A stretch of DNA of 55,628 nucleotides from JAISFI01 sp031553775 (GTDB lineage: Bacteria; Bacteroidota; Bacteroidia; Bacteroidales; Azobacteroidaceae). A program made the position numbers and the translations under genes. The notes beneath the pieces are model-generated. The model was not told where the DNA came from. It saw only the letters and a list, made by a program, of their open reading frames with translations, and did no database searches. This document shows, piece by piece, positions 27,551 through 36,187 of this stretch. Position 1 is the first letter of the stretch; every line of letters begins with the position of its first letter. The stretch spans positions 1-55,628 of the forward strand of contig JAVBLA010000052.1 in the NCBI GenBank assembly GCA_031553775.1. Reading direction: 5' to 3'.

Positions 27551-27774
27551 TGAACATTTTCGATAAGCAATAAACAGAAGCCAAGTTTACTTGGATTATG
27601 TTATTGCGAGAAAATGACTAAATTTATTGAACATTTTCGATAAGCCCGATAAACAGGAGCCAAGTTTACCTGGATTATGTTATTGCAGGAAAATGGCTGG
27701 ATTTATTGAATGTTTTGAGTAGCAAGAGCAAAGGCCAGGTGTGTTTTGATTTTGCCAGGTCATGAAAAACGACT
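27551..27774. repeat. Tandem ~77-bp hairpin repeat, locus 2 (three units)
   Basis: Units start at 27551, 27628 and 27707, each with TGAA(C/T)nTTTT, and end in (A)TTTAT or an equivalent. Units 1 and 2 contain CCAAGTTTACTTGG (or the variant with ACCTGG) within GCAATA/TATTGC; unit 3 resembles unit 1 of the 17.3-kb locus (GTAGCnAGAGCAAAG). Between-locus identity of unit 1 here and unit 2 there is very high over the full 77 bases. The array is between the divergent genes at 27438 and 27821. Confidence 0.88.
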
Positions 27775-27820
27775 GTTTAGAAGAAAACCTATAAAAATAA
27801 CGATTAATTGATCTTTTGAA

Positions 27821-29083
27821 ATGAAAAAAGGCATTCTGTGCACAATTATCACAGCGTTATGCTGTTGCTGTATCCTTGCCAGAGCGGAAAATGGTACGGG
27901 TCTCCAAAGAAAAAGTATCCAGGTTGGAGGACTTGAAAGAGAATACCTGGTGTATGTCCCCAAAAACTATAACGCCGGAAATACCACAGGTATATTGGTC
28001 TGTCTCCATGGCATCAACCGGGGAATGTACGATTTTTTTAATAGTTTGAATATTACTCCTGTCGCCGATGCCCTGAATCTGGTAGTTATTGCTCCGAAAG
28101 CTTTACCGGAACAGGATCCCGAAGTAATTACCAAAGTAAAGTCATTCAGTATACCTTTGGATCTGGATTCTGTTTGGGGTGCCGGGCTGGTGGTCAAAGC
28201 ATCATCTTCCCAGATTTTTCCTCCAATTGTGATTACACCCCTGGAAGTGGAGCTGAATAAAGACGTGGACGATGTGGCTTTTATTCATCAGGTCATACAG
28301 GAAACTAAACGTGATTACGATAAATCGAAGGATGGAGATTTGTTCCTTTTAGGAACTTCTATGGGTGGATATATGTCATATCAGTATGCTCGTACCTATG
28401 GAAATAACCTTGCAGGGATGGTCGTTATCGCAGGAACAGAGGGTAGTAATATTGATGATTTTCAAACCACTGTGCAGGTGCCTCTCTGCGATTTTCACAG
28501 TGAATCGGACGAAGTGGTGCCTTATGCGGGAAGCTATCTTACTCCTATTGAATACAGTTCGAAAACATACGATTTTACAGTGACCCTGGGAACCCCGAAA
28601 GAAACAGTGATTACTAACTGGGTTGCCCGGAATAATGCCGCAGAAACTCCGGTTGTTACCAATTTTCCTGATGCAAACAGTATTTCTGTGTCAAAATACA
28701 CATATGCTGCTGTCCGGAATGAAGTCATTCATTACAAGATGAAGGGGGTCTCTCATAATTATTATTTAAGTAAACAGAATGGCGATCCCATGGATTTTAA
28801 CGAGGAAATTTATGCTTTCCTTTCTACTCATCTCTCTTCCGGATCGTCGATAAAAAATCCTTCCATACAAAATTTGACGTTTTATCCGAATCCTGCACAT
28901 GATATGGTCAGATTTGATCTTCCCCAGGGAAAAGTAAATATCTCCGATCTGAACGGACGGCTTGTTCTTTCCGGAGAAATAAAACTGCAATCGTTCAATG
29001 TTTCTTCTCTGGCAAAAGGACTATATTTCATTCGGGTAGACGCAGGTGAAAAGGTTTGGACGGGGAAATTGATTAAAAATTAA
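27821..29083 (+). CDS. Secreted esterase-like alpha/beta hydrolase with type IX sorting tail
   Basis: The 420-residue protein has a signal peptide with an unusual run of four cysteines (C14-C17). The hydrolase domain resembles feruloyl-esterase/PHB-depolymerase-like (LpqC) enzymes: CLHGINRG (61-68, oxyanion region), nucleophile S180 in GTSMGG, a probable D230 in FHSESDEVV and H312 in KGVSHNYY. Residues 346-420 (LTFYPNPAHDMVRF, ISDLNGRLV, LAKGLYFIRV, GKLIKN) are a Por_Secre_tail domain, the sorting signal of the type IX secretion system, so the enzyme is exported across the outer membrane. The substrate is unknown. The gene stands alone and ends in a heptamer repeat shared with the convergent carB 3' end. 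Confidence 0.88.
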   Translation: MKKGILCTIITALCCCCILARAENGTGLQRKSIQVGGLEREYLVYVPKNYNAGNTTGILVCLHGINRGMYDFFNSLNITPVADALNLVVIAPKALPEQDPEVITKVKSFSIPLDLDSVWGAGLVVKASSSQIFPPIVITPLEVELNKDVDDVAFIHQVIQETKRDYDKSKDGDLFLLGTSMGGYMSYQYARTYGNNLAGMVVIAGTEGSNIDDFQTTVQVPLCDFHSESDEVVPYAGSYLTPIEYSSKTYDFTVTLGTPKETVITNWVARNNAAETPVVTNFPDANSISVSKYTYAAVRNEVIHYKMKGVSHNYYLSKQNGDPMDFNEEIYAFLSTHLSSGSSIKNPSIQNLTFYPNPAHDMVRFDLPQGKVNISDLNGRLVLSGEIKLQSFNVSSLAKGLYFIRVDAGEKVWTGKLIKN

Positions 29084-29101
29084 CTCTTAATTCTTAACTT
29101 A
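29079..29101. repeat. Short heptamer repeat between convergent esterase and carB stops
   Basis: TTAACTC/TTAATTC units fill the 15-base gap between the two stop codons; the esterase TAA (29081-29083) is part of the repeat and the carB stop directly abuts it. Confidence 0.7.
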
Positions 29102-32100
29102 TTTATATTCATCCCACCCTTTAACCGGTATATCCGCAAGATTAATCTCGCAGAACGCCCGTATAAAAGCCGCTGCCAACCGGGCATTGGTAAACAGTGG
29201 AATGTTGAAGTCTACTGCATTTCTTCTGACCAGATACCCATTGTCCAGCTCTTCCTGTGTGAGGTTTTTAGGAATATTGATCACCATTTCCACCTGTTTG
29301 TTGCGAATCAGGTCTAGCGCGTTAGGAAAACCATCTTCGTTAGGCTGACTTACCTGCAGGGTGGGAATTCCATTGGTTTCCAGAAACTTACGGGTTCCTT
29401 CGGTGGCATATAGTACATAACCGTTTTCTTGCAGGAGACGGGCGCTTTCCAACAGATCGACTTTCGATTTGGCAGGACCACTGGAAATCAGGATGTTTTT
29501 GGGGGGAATTTTCATGCCTACGGACAGCATGGCTTTGAGAACCGCTTCGTAATAATCGTCGCCGATGCACCCTACTTCCCCTGTGGAAGCCATATCTACT
29601 CCGGTTACCGGGTCTGCATTCTGGAGACGGGAAAAAGAGAACTGGGAGGCCTTGATACCTACATAGTCCAGGTCGAAGGCGTTCTTGTTCGGTTTTCCGA
29701 CTTTTTCTCCGAGCATGATCCGGGTCGCAATTTCGATAAAATTCAGTTTCAGTATCTTGGATACGAAAGGGAATGAACGGGATGCCCGTAAGTTACATTC
29801 TATTACTTTGATAGCATTGTCCTTGGCTAAGAACTGGATATTGAACGGACCGGTAATTTGCAGCGATCCTGCTATTTGCCGGGCGATCCGTTTGATTCTC
29901 CTCATGGTTTCCATATACAGGCGCTGCGGGGGAAACTGAATGGTGGCATCTCCCGAATGCACGCCTGCAAACTCGATATGCTCTGAAATGGCATAACAAA
30001 TGATCTCTCCATGATCGGCTACCGCATCTATCTCGATTTCTTTGGCATTTTCTATGAATTCGCTTACAACTACAGGATGCTTTTTCGATACATTGGCAGC
30101 TAATTGCAGAAAACGTTCCAGTTCTGTGGCATTGGAACAAACATTCATGGCTGCTCCGGAGAGGACATAGGAGGGTCGTACCAGTACAGGGTAGCCAACT
30201 TCTTTCACAAATTGCTCTACATCTCCTTGTGTACTCAATTCTTTCCACCGGGGTTGGTCGATATGCAGCCGGTCGAGCATGGAAGAAAACCGGTGCCTGT
30301 CTTCCGCATTGTCTATACCTGATGCCGGAGTGCCGAGAATGGGAACACCTGCCTGGTCTAATGCCAAAGCCAGGTTGTTGGGAATTTGTCCTCCCATGGA
30401 AAGTACCAGGCCATGTGGATTCTCTAACTCCACAATATCCATTACACGTTCGAAAGACAGTTCTTCAAAGTAAAGTCTGTCACACATATCGTAATCGGTC
30501 GATACGGTTTCCGGATTGTAATTGATCATTACTCCCCTCCAGCCTTTTTCCCGGATGGTTTGCAGGGCGTTGACCGAACACCAGTCGAATTCTACCGACG
30601 AACCGATCCGGTAAGCTCCGGAGCCTAATACAATAACTGAGCGTTTGTCTCCTGTATATTGTACATCGTTACCTGTGCCATTGTAGGTGAGGTACAGATA
30701 GTTGGTTTGTGCCGGATATTCGGCAGCCAGTGTGTCGATTTGTTTTACTACAGGCAGGATCTGTCGTTGTTTGCGGTAGTTTCTCACTGCTGTTTTTTTT
30801 GCGCTTGCCGTGTCCTCATCCTTGTAGAGGATACGGGCAATCTGGAAATCGGAAAAACCTTTTTGCTTGGCTTCTCTTAAAATTTCTTCCGGCAGGGTTT
30901 CTATCGAATCGTATAACTCCACAGATTGGGCACACCGGTGGATATTTTCCAACTTTTGCAGAAACCACAGGTCAATTTTTGTCAACTCATGGATTCGTTC
31001 AATGGAATATCCTTCGGACAATGCCTGCGAAATATAAAAAATTCGCTTATCGGTGGGTTCCGATAGTGACAGGTCTAAATTTTCAGTAGGAAGCGGTTGG
31101 TTTGCACTGAATCCGTGCATGCCCTGGGCAATCATCCGGAGCCCCTTTTGTATAGCCTCTTCAAAGCTTCTTCCAATAGACATGACTTCGCCGACACTTT
31201 TCATGCTGCTGCCGATTTCATGCGAAACCCCATGGAACTTTCCTAGATCCCATCTGGGGATTTTGCAGACAACATAATCTAATGCAGGCTCGAAAAAGGC
31301 CGGAGTGGTTTTGGTAACGGAGTTTTTTAATTCCTGCAGTCCGTAACCCACTGCGAGTTTAGCTGCCACAAAGGCCAAGGGATAACCTGTGGCTTTGGAG
31401 GCAAGCGCTGAGGACCGGCTCAGGCGGGCATTGACTTCTATTACGCGGTAATCTTCTGAAACGGTATCGAAAGCATATTGTACATTACATTCTCCCACGA
31501 TCCCGATATGCCGGACGATCCGGATCGATAATTCCCGGAGTTTGTGATATTCCCGGTTGCTCAGGGTTTGCGAAGGTGCAACCACAATACTTTCCCCGGT
31601 ATGGATACCCAGCGGATCGAAATTTTCCATGTTGCATACGGTAATACAGTTGTCGGATGCGTCTCGGACAACTTCATATTCGATTTCTTTCCATCCTTTC
31701 AGGGATTTTTCAATCAGTAGCTGACCGGAATAGTTGAAGGCTTTTTCTGCCAGGAGGCGCAGTTCGTCCGGATGATTGCAAAATCCGCTACCCATGCCTC
31801 CTAAAGCATATGCGGCCCGGACAATGACGGGGTACCCCAGCTCTTCCGCTGCCAGAAGTGCTTCTTCCATGGAAGAGACAGCAGTGCTTTTGATCGTTTG
31901 AACATCGATTTCGTCTAATTTTCTGACAAAAAGTTCGCGGTCTTCCGTATCGATAACCGATTGTACAGGAGTACCCAATACCTGTACTCCGTATTTCTCA
32001 AAAATACCTGATTGATACAATGAAACCCCGCAATTCAGGGCGGTCTGTCCCCCGAACGATAGCAAAATCCCGTCCGGCCGCTCTTTTTCTATGACTTTTT

Positions 32101-32308
32101 CCACAAAAAAATGAGTAACCGGGAGAAAATAAATCCGGTCGGCTACTCCTTCTGATGTTTGTACGGTTGCAATGTTCGGATTGATCAGCACCGTACGTAT
32201 ACCCTCTTCCCTCAGTGCTTTCAGGGCCTGTGAACCTGAATAATCAAACTCCCCTGCCTCTCCGATCTTCAATGCACCCGATCCCAGCAATAAAATCTTT
32301 TTTATCAT
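29099..32308 (-). CDS. carB: Carbamoyl-phosphate synthase large subunit
   Basis: The 1069-residue protein has the two homologous ATP-grasp halves. The N-terminal half (about 1-400, starting ILLLGSGALKIGEAGEFDYS) makes carboxyphosphate, and the second half (about 550-930, starting VIVLGSGAYRIGSSVEFDWC) makes carbamoyl phosphate. Between them lies the oligomerisation domain. The C-terminal MGS-like domain (from about 940, ILISSGPAKSKVDLLESARL) is the allosteric site. It uses ammonia channelled from CarA and feeds pyrimidine and arginine synthesis. carA lies upstream, separated by a 131-base gap holding heptamer repeats and one 95-bp element. All core regions look intact. Confidence 0.98.
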   Translation of the reverse strand: MIKKILLLGSGALKIGEAGEFDYSGSQALKALREEGIRTVLINPNIATVQTSEGVADRIYFLPVTHFFVEKVIEKERPDGILLSFGGQTALNCGVSLYQSGIFEKYGVQVLGTPVQSVIDTEDRELFVRKLDEIDVQTIKSTAVSSMEEALLAAEELGYPVIVRAAYALGGMGSGFCNHPDELRLLAEKAFNYSGQLLIEKSLKGWKEIEYEVVRDASDNCITVCNMENFDPLGIHTGESIVVAPSQTLSNREYHKLRELSIRIVRHIGIVGECNVQYAFDTVSEDYRVIEVNARLSRSSALASKATGYPLAFVAAKLAVGYGLQELKNSVTKTTPAFFEPALDYVVCKIPRWDLGKFHGVSHEIGSSMKSVGEVMSIGRSFEEAIQKGLRMIAQGMHGFSANQPLPTENLDLSLSEPTDKRIFYISQALSEGYSIERIHELTKIDLWFLQKLENIHRCAQSVELYDSIETLPEEILREAKQKGFSDFQIARILYKDEDTASAKKTAVRNYRKQRQILPVVKQIDTLAAEYPAQTNYLYLTYNGTGNDVQYTGDKRSVIVLGSGAYRIGSSVEFDWCSVNALQTIREKGWRGVMINYNPETVSTDYDMCDRLYFEELSFERVMDIVELENPHGLVLSMGGQIPNNLALALDQAGVPILGTPASGIDNAEDRHRFSSMLDRLHIDQPRWKELSTQGDVEQFVKEVGYPVLVRPSYVLSGAAMNVCSNATELERFLQLAANVSKKHPVVVSEFIENAKEIEIDAVADHGEIICYAISEHIEFAGVHSGDATIQFPPQRLYMETMRRIKRIARQIAGSLQITGPFNIQFLAKDNAIKVIECNLRASRSFPFVSKILKLNFIEIATRIMLGEKVGKPNKNAFDLDYVGIKASQFSFSRLQNADPVTGVDMASTGEVGCIGDDYYEAVLKAMLSVGMKIPPKNILISSGPAKSKVDLLESARLLQENGYVLYATEGTRKFLETNGIPTLQVSQPNEDGFPNALDLIRNKQVEMVINIPKNLTQEELDNGYLVRRNAVDFNIPLFTNARLAAAFIRAFCEINLADIPVKGWDEYK

Positions 32309-32324
32309 TCTGATTTTCCGTATA

Positions 32325-32452
32325 AATAATTTTCAATTTTCAATTTTCAATTTTTAATTTTTAATTAATCCCGCTGCGCGGTCTTGATTTCCTTCGCACC
32401 TCAGCCATGCAAACAGGCTTGATAGCATTCGGTTTGTCGTCAATTTTCAATT
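32325..32452. repeat. Heptamer repeats plus 95-bp element copy A (carA-carB gap)
   Basis: Heptamers of the TCAATTT type (about 32329-32365) lead into the 95-bp element (32358-32452). Its inverted partner lies upstream of carA at 33555-33649. The carA stop codon TGA (32440-32442) is inside the element's end. Confidence 0.9.
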
Positions 32453-33510
32453 TCTTTTAAAAGCCAATCAAACAAAAATCCAGTATCCGTCGGTCCACTG
32501 GCCGCTTCCGGATGAAACTGAGCGGAGAAGAAAGGCCGGTTTTTATGCCGGATTCCTTCGTTGCTTCCATCGTTCATATTGGTAAAAAGTTCTTCCCAAT
32601 CGCGGCCAAGACTATTGGTGTCTACAGCATATCCATGGTTTTGTGAGGTGATAAAGCATTGGTCCGTACCTTGCATTCTAACGGGTTGGTTGTGGCTCCT
32701 GTGCCCGTATTTCAGCTTGTAGGTAGCAGCTCCGCCTGCTTTTGCCAATAATTGGTTTCCCATGCAAATGCCGAAAATCGGTCTTTCAAGTTGCATAGCC
32801 CTGCGTATATTTTCAACAGTGATGCTACAATGATCCGGATTGCCCGGTCCGTTGGATATAAACAAACCGTGATACGATAGTTGGTTGAAATCGTAATCCC
32901 AGGGTACCCGGATGATACTGACCCCTTTCTCTAATAAACACCGGATAATGTTGTGCTTTACTCCACAGTCGACTAATACAATGGTTTTTGTTCCGTTTCC
33001 ATAACGGATTACTTCGCGGCAACTCACTTTAGCTACCTGGTTTTCTTGTCCCGGGTCGATAAAGTCTATCGTTTCTGTCTGATCAAATACGATTTTTCCT
33101 TTCAAAGACCCGTTTTCCCGGATAATTTTTGTCAATTCCCGGGTATCTACTCCGTAAATAGCCGGAATCTTGTGCTCTTTAAGCCAATCTCCCAGACTTT
33201 TAGCTGCGTTCCAGTGACTGTAACGATGGGAATATTCGGAAATAACCAGGCCGCTTACCTGTATTTTTTCCGATTCGTAATATCCGGAAAGACCGTCTAT
33301 GGTCTGATCTTCCGGAACCCCGTAATTTCCTATCAAAGGATAAGTTACAGTAAGTATCTGCCCCGCATAGGAAGGATCGGTCAGGCTCTCGGGATATCCT
33401 ACCATGGCTGTGTTAAATACAACTTCTCCGGCAGCAGATACAGGATGCCCGAATGAGTATCCTTTGAAAATGACTCCGTTTTCCAGTATCAGTTTGATTG
33501 ATTGCTCCAT
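32440..33510 (-). CDS. carA: Carbamoyl-phosphate synthase small (glutaminase) subunit
   Basis: The 356-residue protein has the CarA N-terminal domain (LILENGVIFKGYSFG; NTAMVGYPESLTDPSYAGQ) and a class I glutamine amidotransferase domain with nucleophile C249 in GICMGNQLL and H333/E335 in QFHPEAASGP. It hydrolyses glutamine and passes ammonia to CarB. FGICMGNQ has Asn where many CarA proteins have His (GHQ), a common variant. The last codons (EIEN) and the stop are encoded by an intergenic repeat, and inverted copies of a 95-bp element lie on both sides of the gene. Confidence 0.97.
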   Translation of the reverse strand: MEQSIKLILENGVIFKGYSFGHPVSAAGEVVFNTAMVGYPESLTDPSYAGQILTVTYPLIGNYGVPEDQTIDGLSGYYESEKIQVSGLVISEYSHRYSHWNAAKSLGDWLKEHKIPAIYGVDTRELTKIIRENGSLKGKIVFDQTETIDFIDPGQENQVAKVSCREVIRYGNGTKTIVLVDCGVKHNIIRCLLEKGVSIIRVPWDYDFNQLSYHGLFISNGPGNPDHCSITVENIRRAMQLERPIFGICMGNQLLAKAGGAATYKLKYGHRSHNQPVRMQGTDQCFITSQNHGYAVDTNSLGRDWEELFTNMNDGSNEGIRHKNRPFFSAQFHPEAASGPTDTGFLFDWLLKEIEN

Positions 33511-33514
33511 ATAT

Positions 33515-33655
33515 AAATAATTGAAAATTGAGAATCGTCAGATCGGCCTTCGCCAATTGAAAATTGACGCCAAATCGAATGCTGCCAGGCTTGCTTGTAT
33601 GGCTGAGGTGCGAAGGAGATCAAGACCATACAGCAGGATTAATTAAAAATTGGCA
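33515..33655. repeat. 95-bp element copy B with heptamers, in the carA leader
   Basis: Copy B (33555-33649) is the inverted counterpart of copy A and aligns without gaps; I count 13 differences in 95, twelve of them transitions. ATTGAAA-type heptamers extend to about 33520. The element lies in the 5' leader of carA if the promoter at 33759 is right. Confidence 0.9.
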
Positions 33656-33758
33656 AAGCTGATCTTTGTTTGAAAGTGATATGTTGCTTTCATGTTTTCG
33701 GATGAATGGGGATATGCATGGATGTTCCATATGATTTGGAATATACTTGAATTTGTTG

Positions 33759-33766
33759 CAAAGGTA
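33759..33766 (-). promoter_or_regulatory. Candidate -7 element for carA-carB
   Basis: The minus strand reads TACCTTTG, a match to TAnnTTTG, but about 250 bases from the carA start and without a clear -33. It would give a long leader containing element copy B. Confidence 0.4.
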
Positions 33767-34010
33767 TGTATTTTTATTGTTTTATTTTTATTTTATGTGT
33801 TAAAATGATTTATATAATATGTAAAAAATATCTATATGATAAATATATTTCAAATTTAATGTCATTAAGGAATATTTTATTAATCTCTTATTGTATATTA
33901 GAACCTGTCTGAAGTCTTTAATATATTAATGTTATAATGAAATATTAATTGCTCAAAATAAATCATTTGTCTTAAAATACAAAAAAAAATACGACAAAAC
34001 GAAAGAAAAA

Positions 34011-34042
34011 CTTGCATATAAAAAACATAATGATTAAATTTG
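34011..34042 (+). promoter_or_regulatory. Bacteroidetes-type promoter for dapF
   Basis: CTTG (34011-34014, three of four bases of TTTG) is followed after 20 bases by TAAATTTG (34035-34042), a full -7 match. Transcription would start about 15 bases before the dapF ATG, giving a very short leader. Confidence 0.65.
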
Positions 34043-34064
34043 TCGCAAAATAAATACTGAGATT

Positions 34065-34916
34065 ATGAAATTTACGAAAATGCACGGCACTGGAAATGAT
34101 TATGTGTACATCGATTGTTTTTCGGAAAAAGTGAAATGCCCTGAACTGTTGGTACGCTTGATTAGTGATCGCCACAAAGGAATCGGTTCGGACGGTTTGG
34201 TTTTGATTATGCCCTCTGATACCTGCGATTTCCGGATGCGGATGTTTAATCCTGACGGATCGGAATCCGGTATGTGCGGCAATGCTTCCCGTTGTGTAGG
34301 AAAATATGTCTATGACAAAGGTTTGACAACAAAAACAGAGATTACGCTTGAAACACTTTCCGGGGTTAAAAACCTGAGTTTGTTTCCGGAAGCCGGTAAA
34401 GTGTCAGGTGTATGTGTAGATATGGGAATGCCGGTTTTATTGTCTTCTGCTATTCCCGTTTTGCTGGAGAATGAATTTATAATCAATCATCCTGTATATT
34501 TCGGTTCCAGCTATTTTTTTATTACCTGTGTTTCCATGGGAAATCCTCATACAGTTATTTTTTTGAAGAGGGGATTGCAGGACTTTTCTCTTGAAACCGT
34601 TGGACGGGAAATAGAAACCGACCCGATTTTTCCGGAACGAACCAATGTGGAATTTGTAGAAGTGCTCTCTCCTTCGTTGGCCAGGGTTAGAGTATGGGAG
34701 CGGGGCACCGGTGAAACACAGGCCTGTGGCACCGGAGCTTGTGCGGTATTAGTGGCAGGTGTACTAAATGGAAGATTAGGACGGAAGGCCCGGATTTCCC
34801 TTCCCGGCGGAGACCTGGAGACCGAGTGGAACGAGAATGATAAACATGTCTACCTGACAGGAGATGCGATAACCGTGTTTGAAGGAGAAATAAACGATGA
34901 TTTTTTTGAACAATGA
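34065..34916 (+). CDS. dapF: Diaminopimelate epimerase
   Basis: The 283-residue protein converts LL- to meso-diaminopimelate for peptidoglycan and lysine. MKFTKMHGTGNDYVYID is the family's N-terminus; the two catalytic cysteines are C71 (GMCGNASRC) and C221 (QACGTGACA). The start follows a good promoter. Its stop overlaps the start of dapL in ATGA (34913-34916), so the product goes hand in hand with the enzyme that makes its substrate. Confidence 0.97.
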   Translation: MKFTKMHGTGNDYVYIDCFSEKVKCPELLVRLISDRHKGIGSDGLVLIMPSDTCDFRMRMFNPDGSESGMCGNASRCVGKYVYDKGLTTKTEITLETLSGVKNLSLFPEAGKVSGVCVDMGMPVLLSSAIPVLLENEFIINHPVYFGSSYFFITCVSMGNPHTVIFLKRGLQDFSLETVGREIETDPIFPERTNVEFVEVLSPSLARVRVWERGTGETQACGTGACAVLVAGVLNGRLGRKARISLPGGDLETEWNENDKHVYLTGDAITVFEGEINDDFFEQ

Positions 34917-36109
34917 TTAAAATAAACGAGCATTATAAAGATCTGAAGGAAAACTACCTGTTCTCGGAGATAGCCCGGCGGGTAAAAGTTTTCAAAGAAA
35001 TATATCCGGATAAGAAATTCGTCAGCCTGGGGATTGGAGATGTTACACAGCCTATAGCTCCGGCGGTGGTAGAAGCGATCAACCGGGCAACGAACGAAAT
35101 GGCACATGCCGGAACCATGCGGGGGTATGCCCCCGATCAGGGTTATGGATTTCTGATAGAAGCAATTCTCCGGAACGATTTTCTTCATAGGGGAATTCGC
35201 CTGGAACCGGATGAAATATTTATCAGCGATGGAGCTAAAAGCGATACGGGAAATTTCGGCGATATACTCAGTCCGAAAAATACGGTGGCAATCACCGATC
35301 CGGCATATCCGGTATATGTAGATACGAGCCTGATGGCAGGCCGGAAAATAGTACCGCTTCCCTGCTCTCCGGAAAATGGATTCCTGCCGGCTCTCCCGGA
35401 AAAACAGGTCAACGTGATCTGGCTTTGTTATCCGAATAATCCTACCGGGACGACTCTGAACCGCTCGCAACTGAAAATATGGGTCGATTATGCACTCCAG
35501 CATCATGCTCTAATTCTCTTTGATGCGGCTTACGAAGCATTCATTTCGGAAGAAGATGTGCCTCACAGTATCTATGAAATCGATGGAGCTGAAAAAGTAG
35601 CCGTAGAGTTCCGCAGTTTTTCCAAAACAGCCGGATTCACAGGATTACGATGTGGATATACGGTAATTCCGAAAGCATTGAAAGTGCGTATGCCGGATGG
35701 AAAAAAAACAACTTTGAATTCTCTGTGGAAACGGCGCCAGTCTACCAAGTTCAACGGAACGGCTTACATTGTGCAACGGGCGGCAGAAGCAGTCTATTCT
35801 CCCGAAGGACAAACCCAGATCCGGCAAACAATTGCTTATTACATGGAGAATGCCCGGATAATCAGGGAAGGACTTCAAAGTCTGGGATGGACGGTTTACG
35901 GCGGCGTAAATGCACCTTATATCTGGATGAAGACACCCGGAGATATTTCTTCCTGGGACTTCTTCGACAAATTATTGAACGAAATACAGGTGGTAGGAAC
36001 TCCAGGAGAGGGTTTCGGGCCTTCAGGAGAAGGCTATTTCAGGCTGACGGCTTTCGGTGACCGGAATGAGACCCTGGAAGCTGTGGAAAGAATCAGAAAA
36101 ATCAGATGA
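34913..36109 (+). CDS. dapL: LL-diaminopimelate aminotransferase
   Basis: The 398-residue PLP enzyme makes LL-diaminopimelate directly from tetrahydrodipicolinate, bypassing the succinylase/acetylase steps. The N-terminus INEHYKDLKENYLFSEIARR, GIGDVTQPIAPAVVEA and CYPNNPTGT are typical of DapL; the PLP lysine is in SFSKTAGFTGLRCGY near residue 240. It overlaps dapF by four bases, so translation is coupled. The dapL route is common in Bacteroidetes. Confidence 0.96.
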   Translation: MIKINEHYKDLKENYLFSEIARRVKVFKEIYPDKKFVSLGIGDVTQPIAPAVVEAINRATNEMAHAGTMRGYAPDQGYGFLIEAILRNDFLHRGIRLEPDEIFISDGAKSDTGNFGDILSPKNTVAITDPAYPVYVDTSLMAGRKIVPLPCSPENGFLPALPEKQVNVIWLCYPNNPTGTTLNRSQLKIWVDYALQHHALILFDAAYEAFISEEDVPHSIYEIDGAEKVAVEFRSFSKTAGFTGLRCGYTVIPKALKVRMPDGKKTTLNSLWKRRQSTKFNGTAYIVQRAAEAVYSPEGQTQIRQTIAYYMENARIIREGLQSLGWTVYGGVNAPYIWMKTPGDISSWDFFDKLLNEIQVVGTPGEGFGPSGEGYFRLTAFGDRNETLEAVERIRKIR

Positions 36110-36187
36110 TAATAACTACAGGCAGAGAAACAGGAGATACACAGATAATCTTAACCGTAAAATGAAACAGATTAAACAGATATAATT

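Larger units (their letters stand above)
33660..34064. other. AT-rich divergent intergenic region between carA and dapF
   Basis: About 400 bases of very AT-rich DNA hold the outward-facing promoters of carA and dapF. I see no reading frame, no known riboswitch and no strong hairpin here. Confidence 0.6.

Noticed and set aside
32358..33649. The inverted pair around carA as an insertion sequence or composite transposon
   Set aside because: The enclosed gene is housekeeping carA, there is no transposase and I see no target-site duplication.
33511..34064. A riboswitch or pyrimidine-sensing leader upstream of carA
   Set aside because: The leader holds the 95-bp element and heptamers, but I could not recognise any known riboswitch or attenuator structure.
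34850..35506. Minus-strand frame opposite dapL
   Set aside because: It is antisense to an intact dapL and shows no family match.
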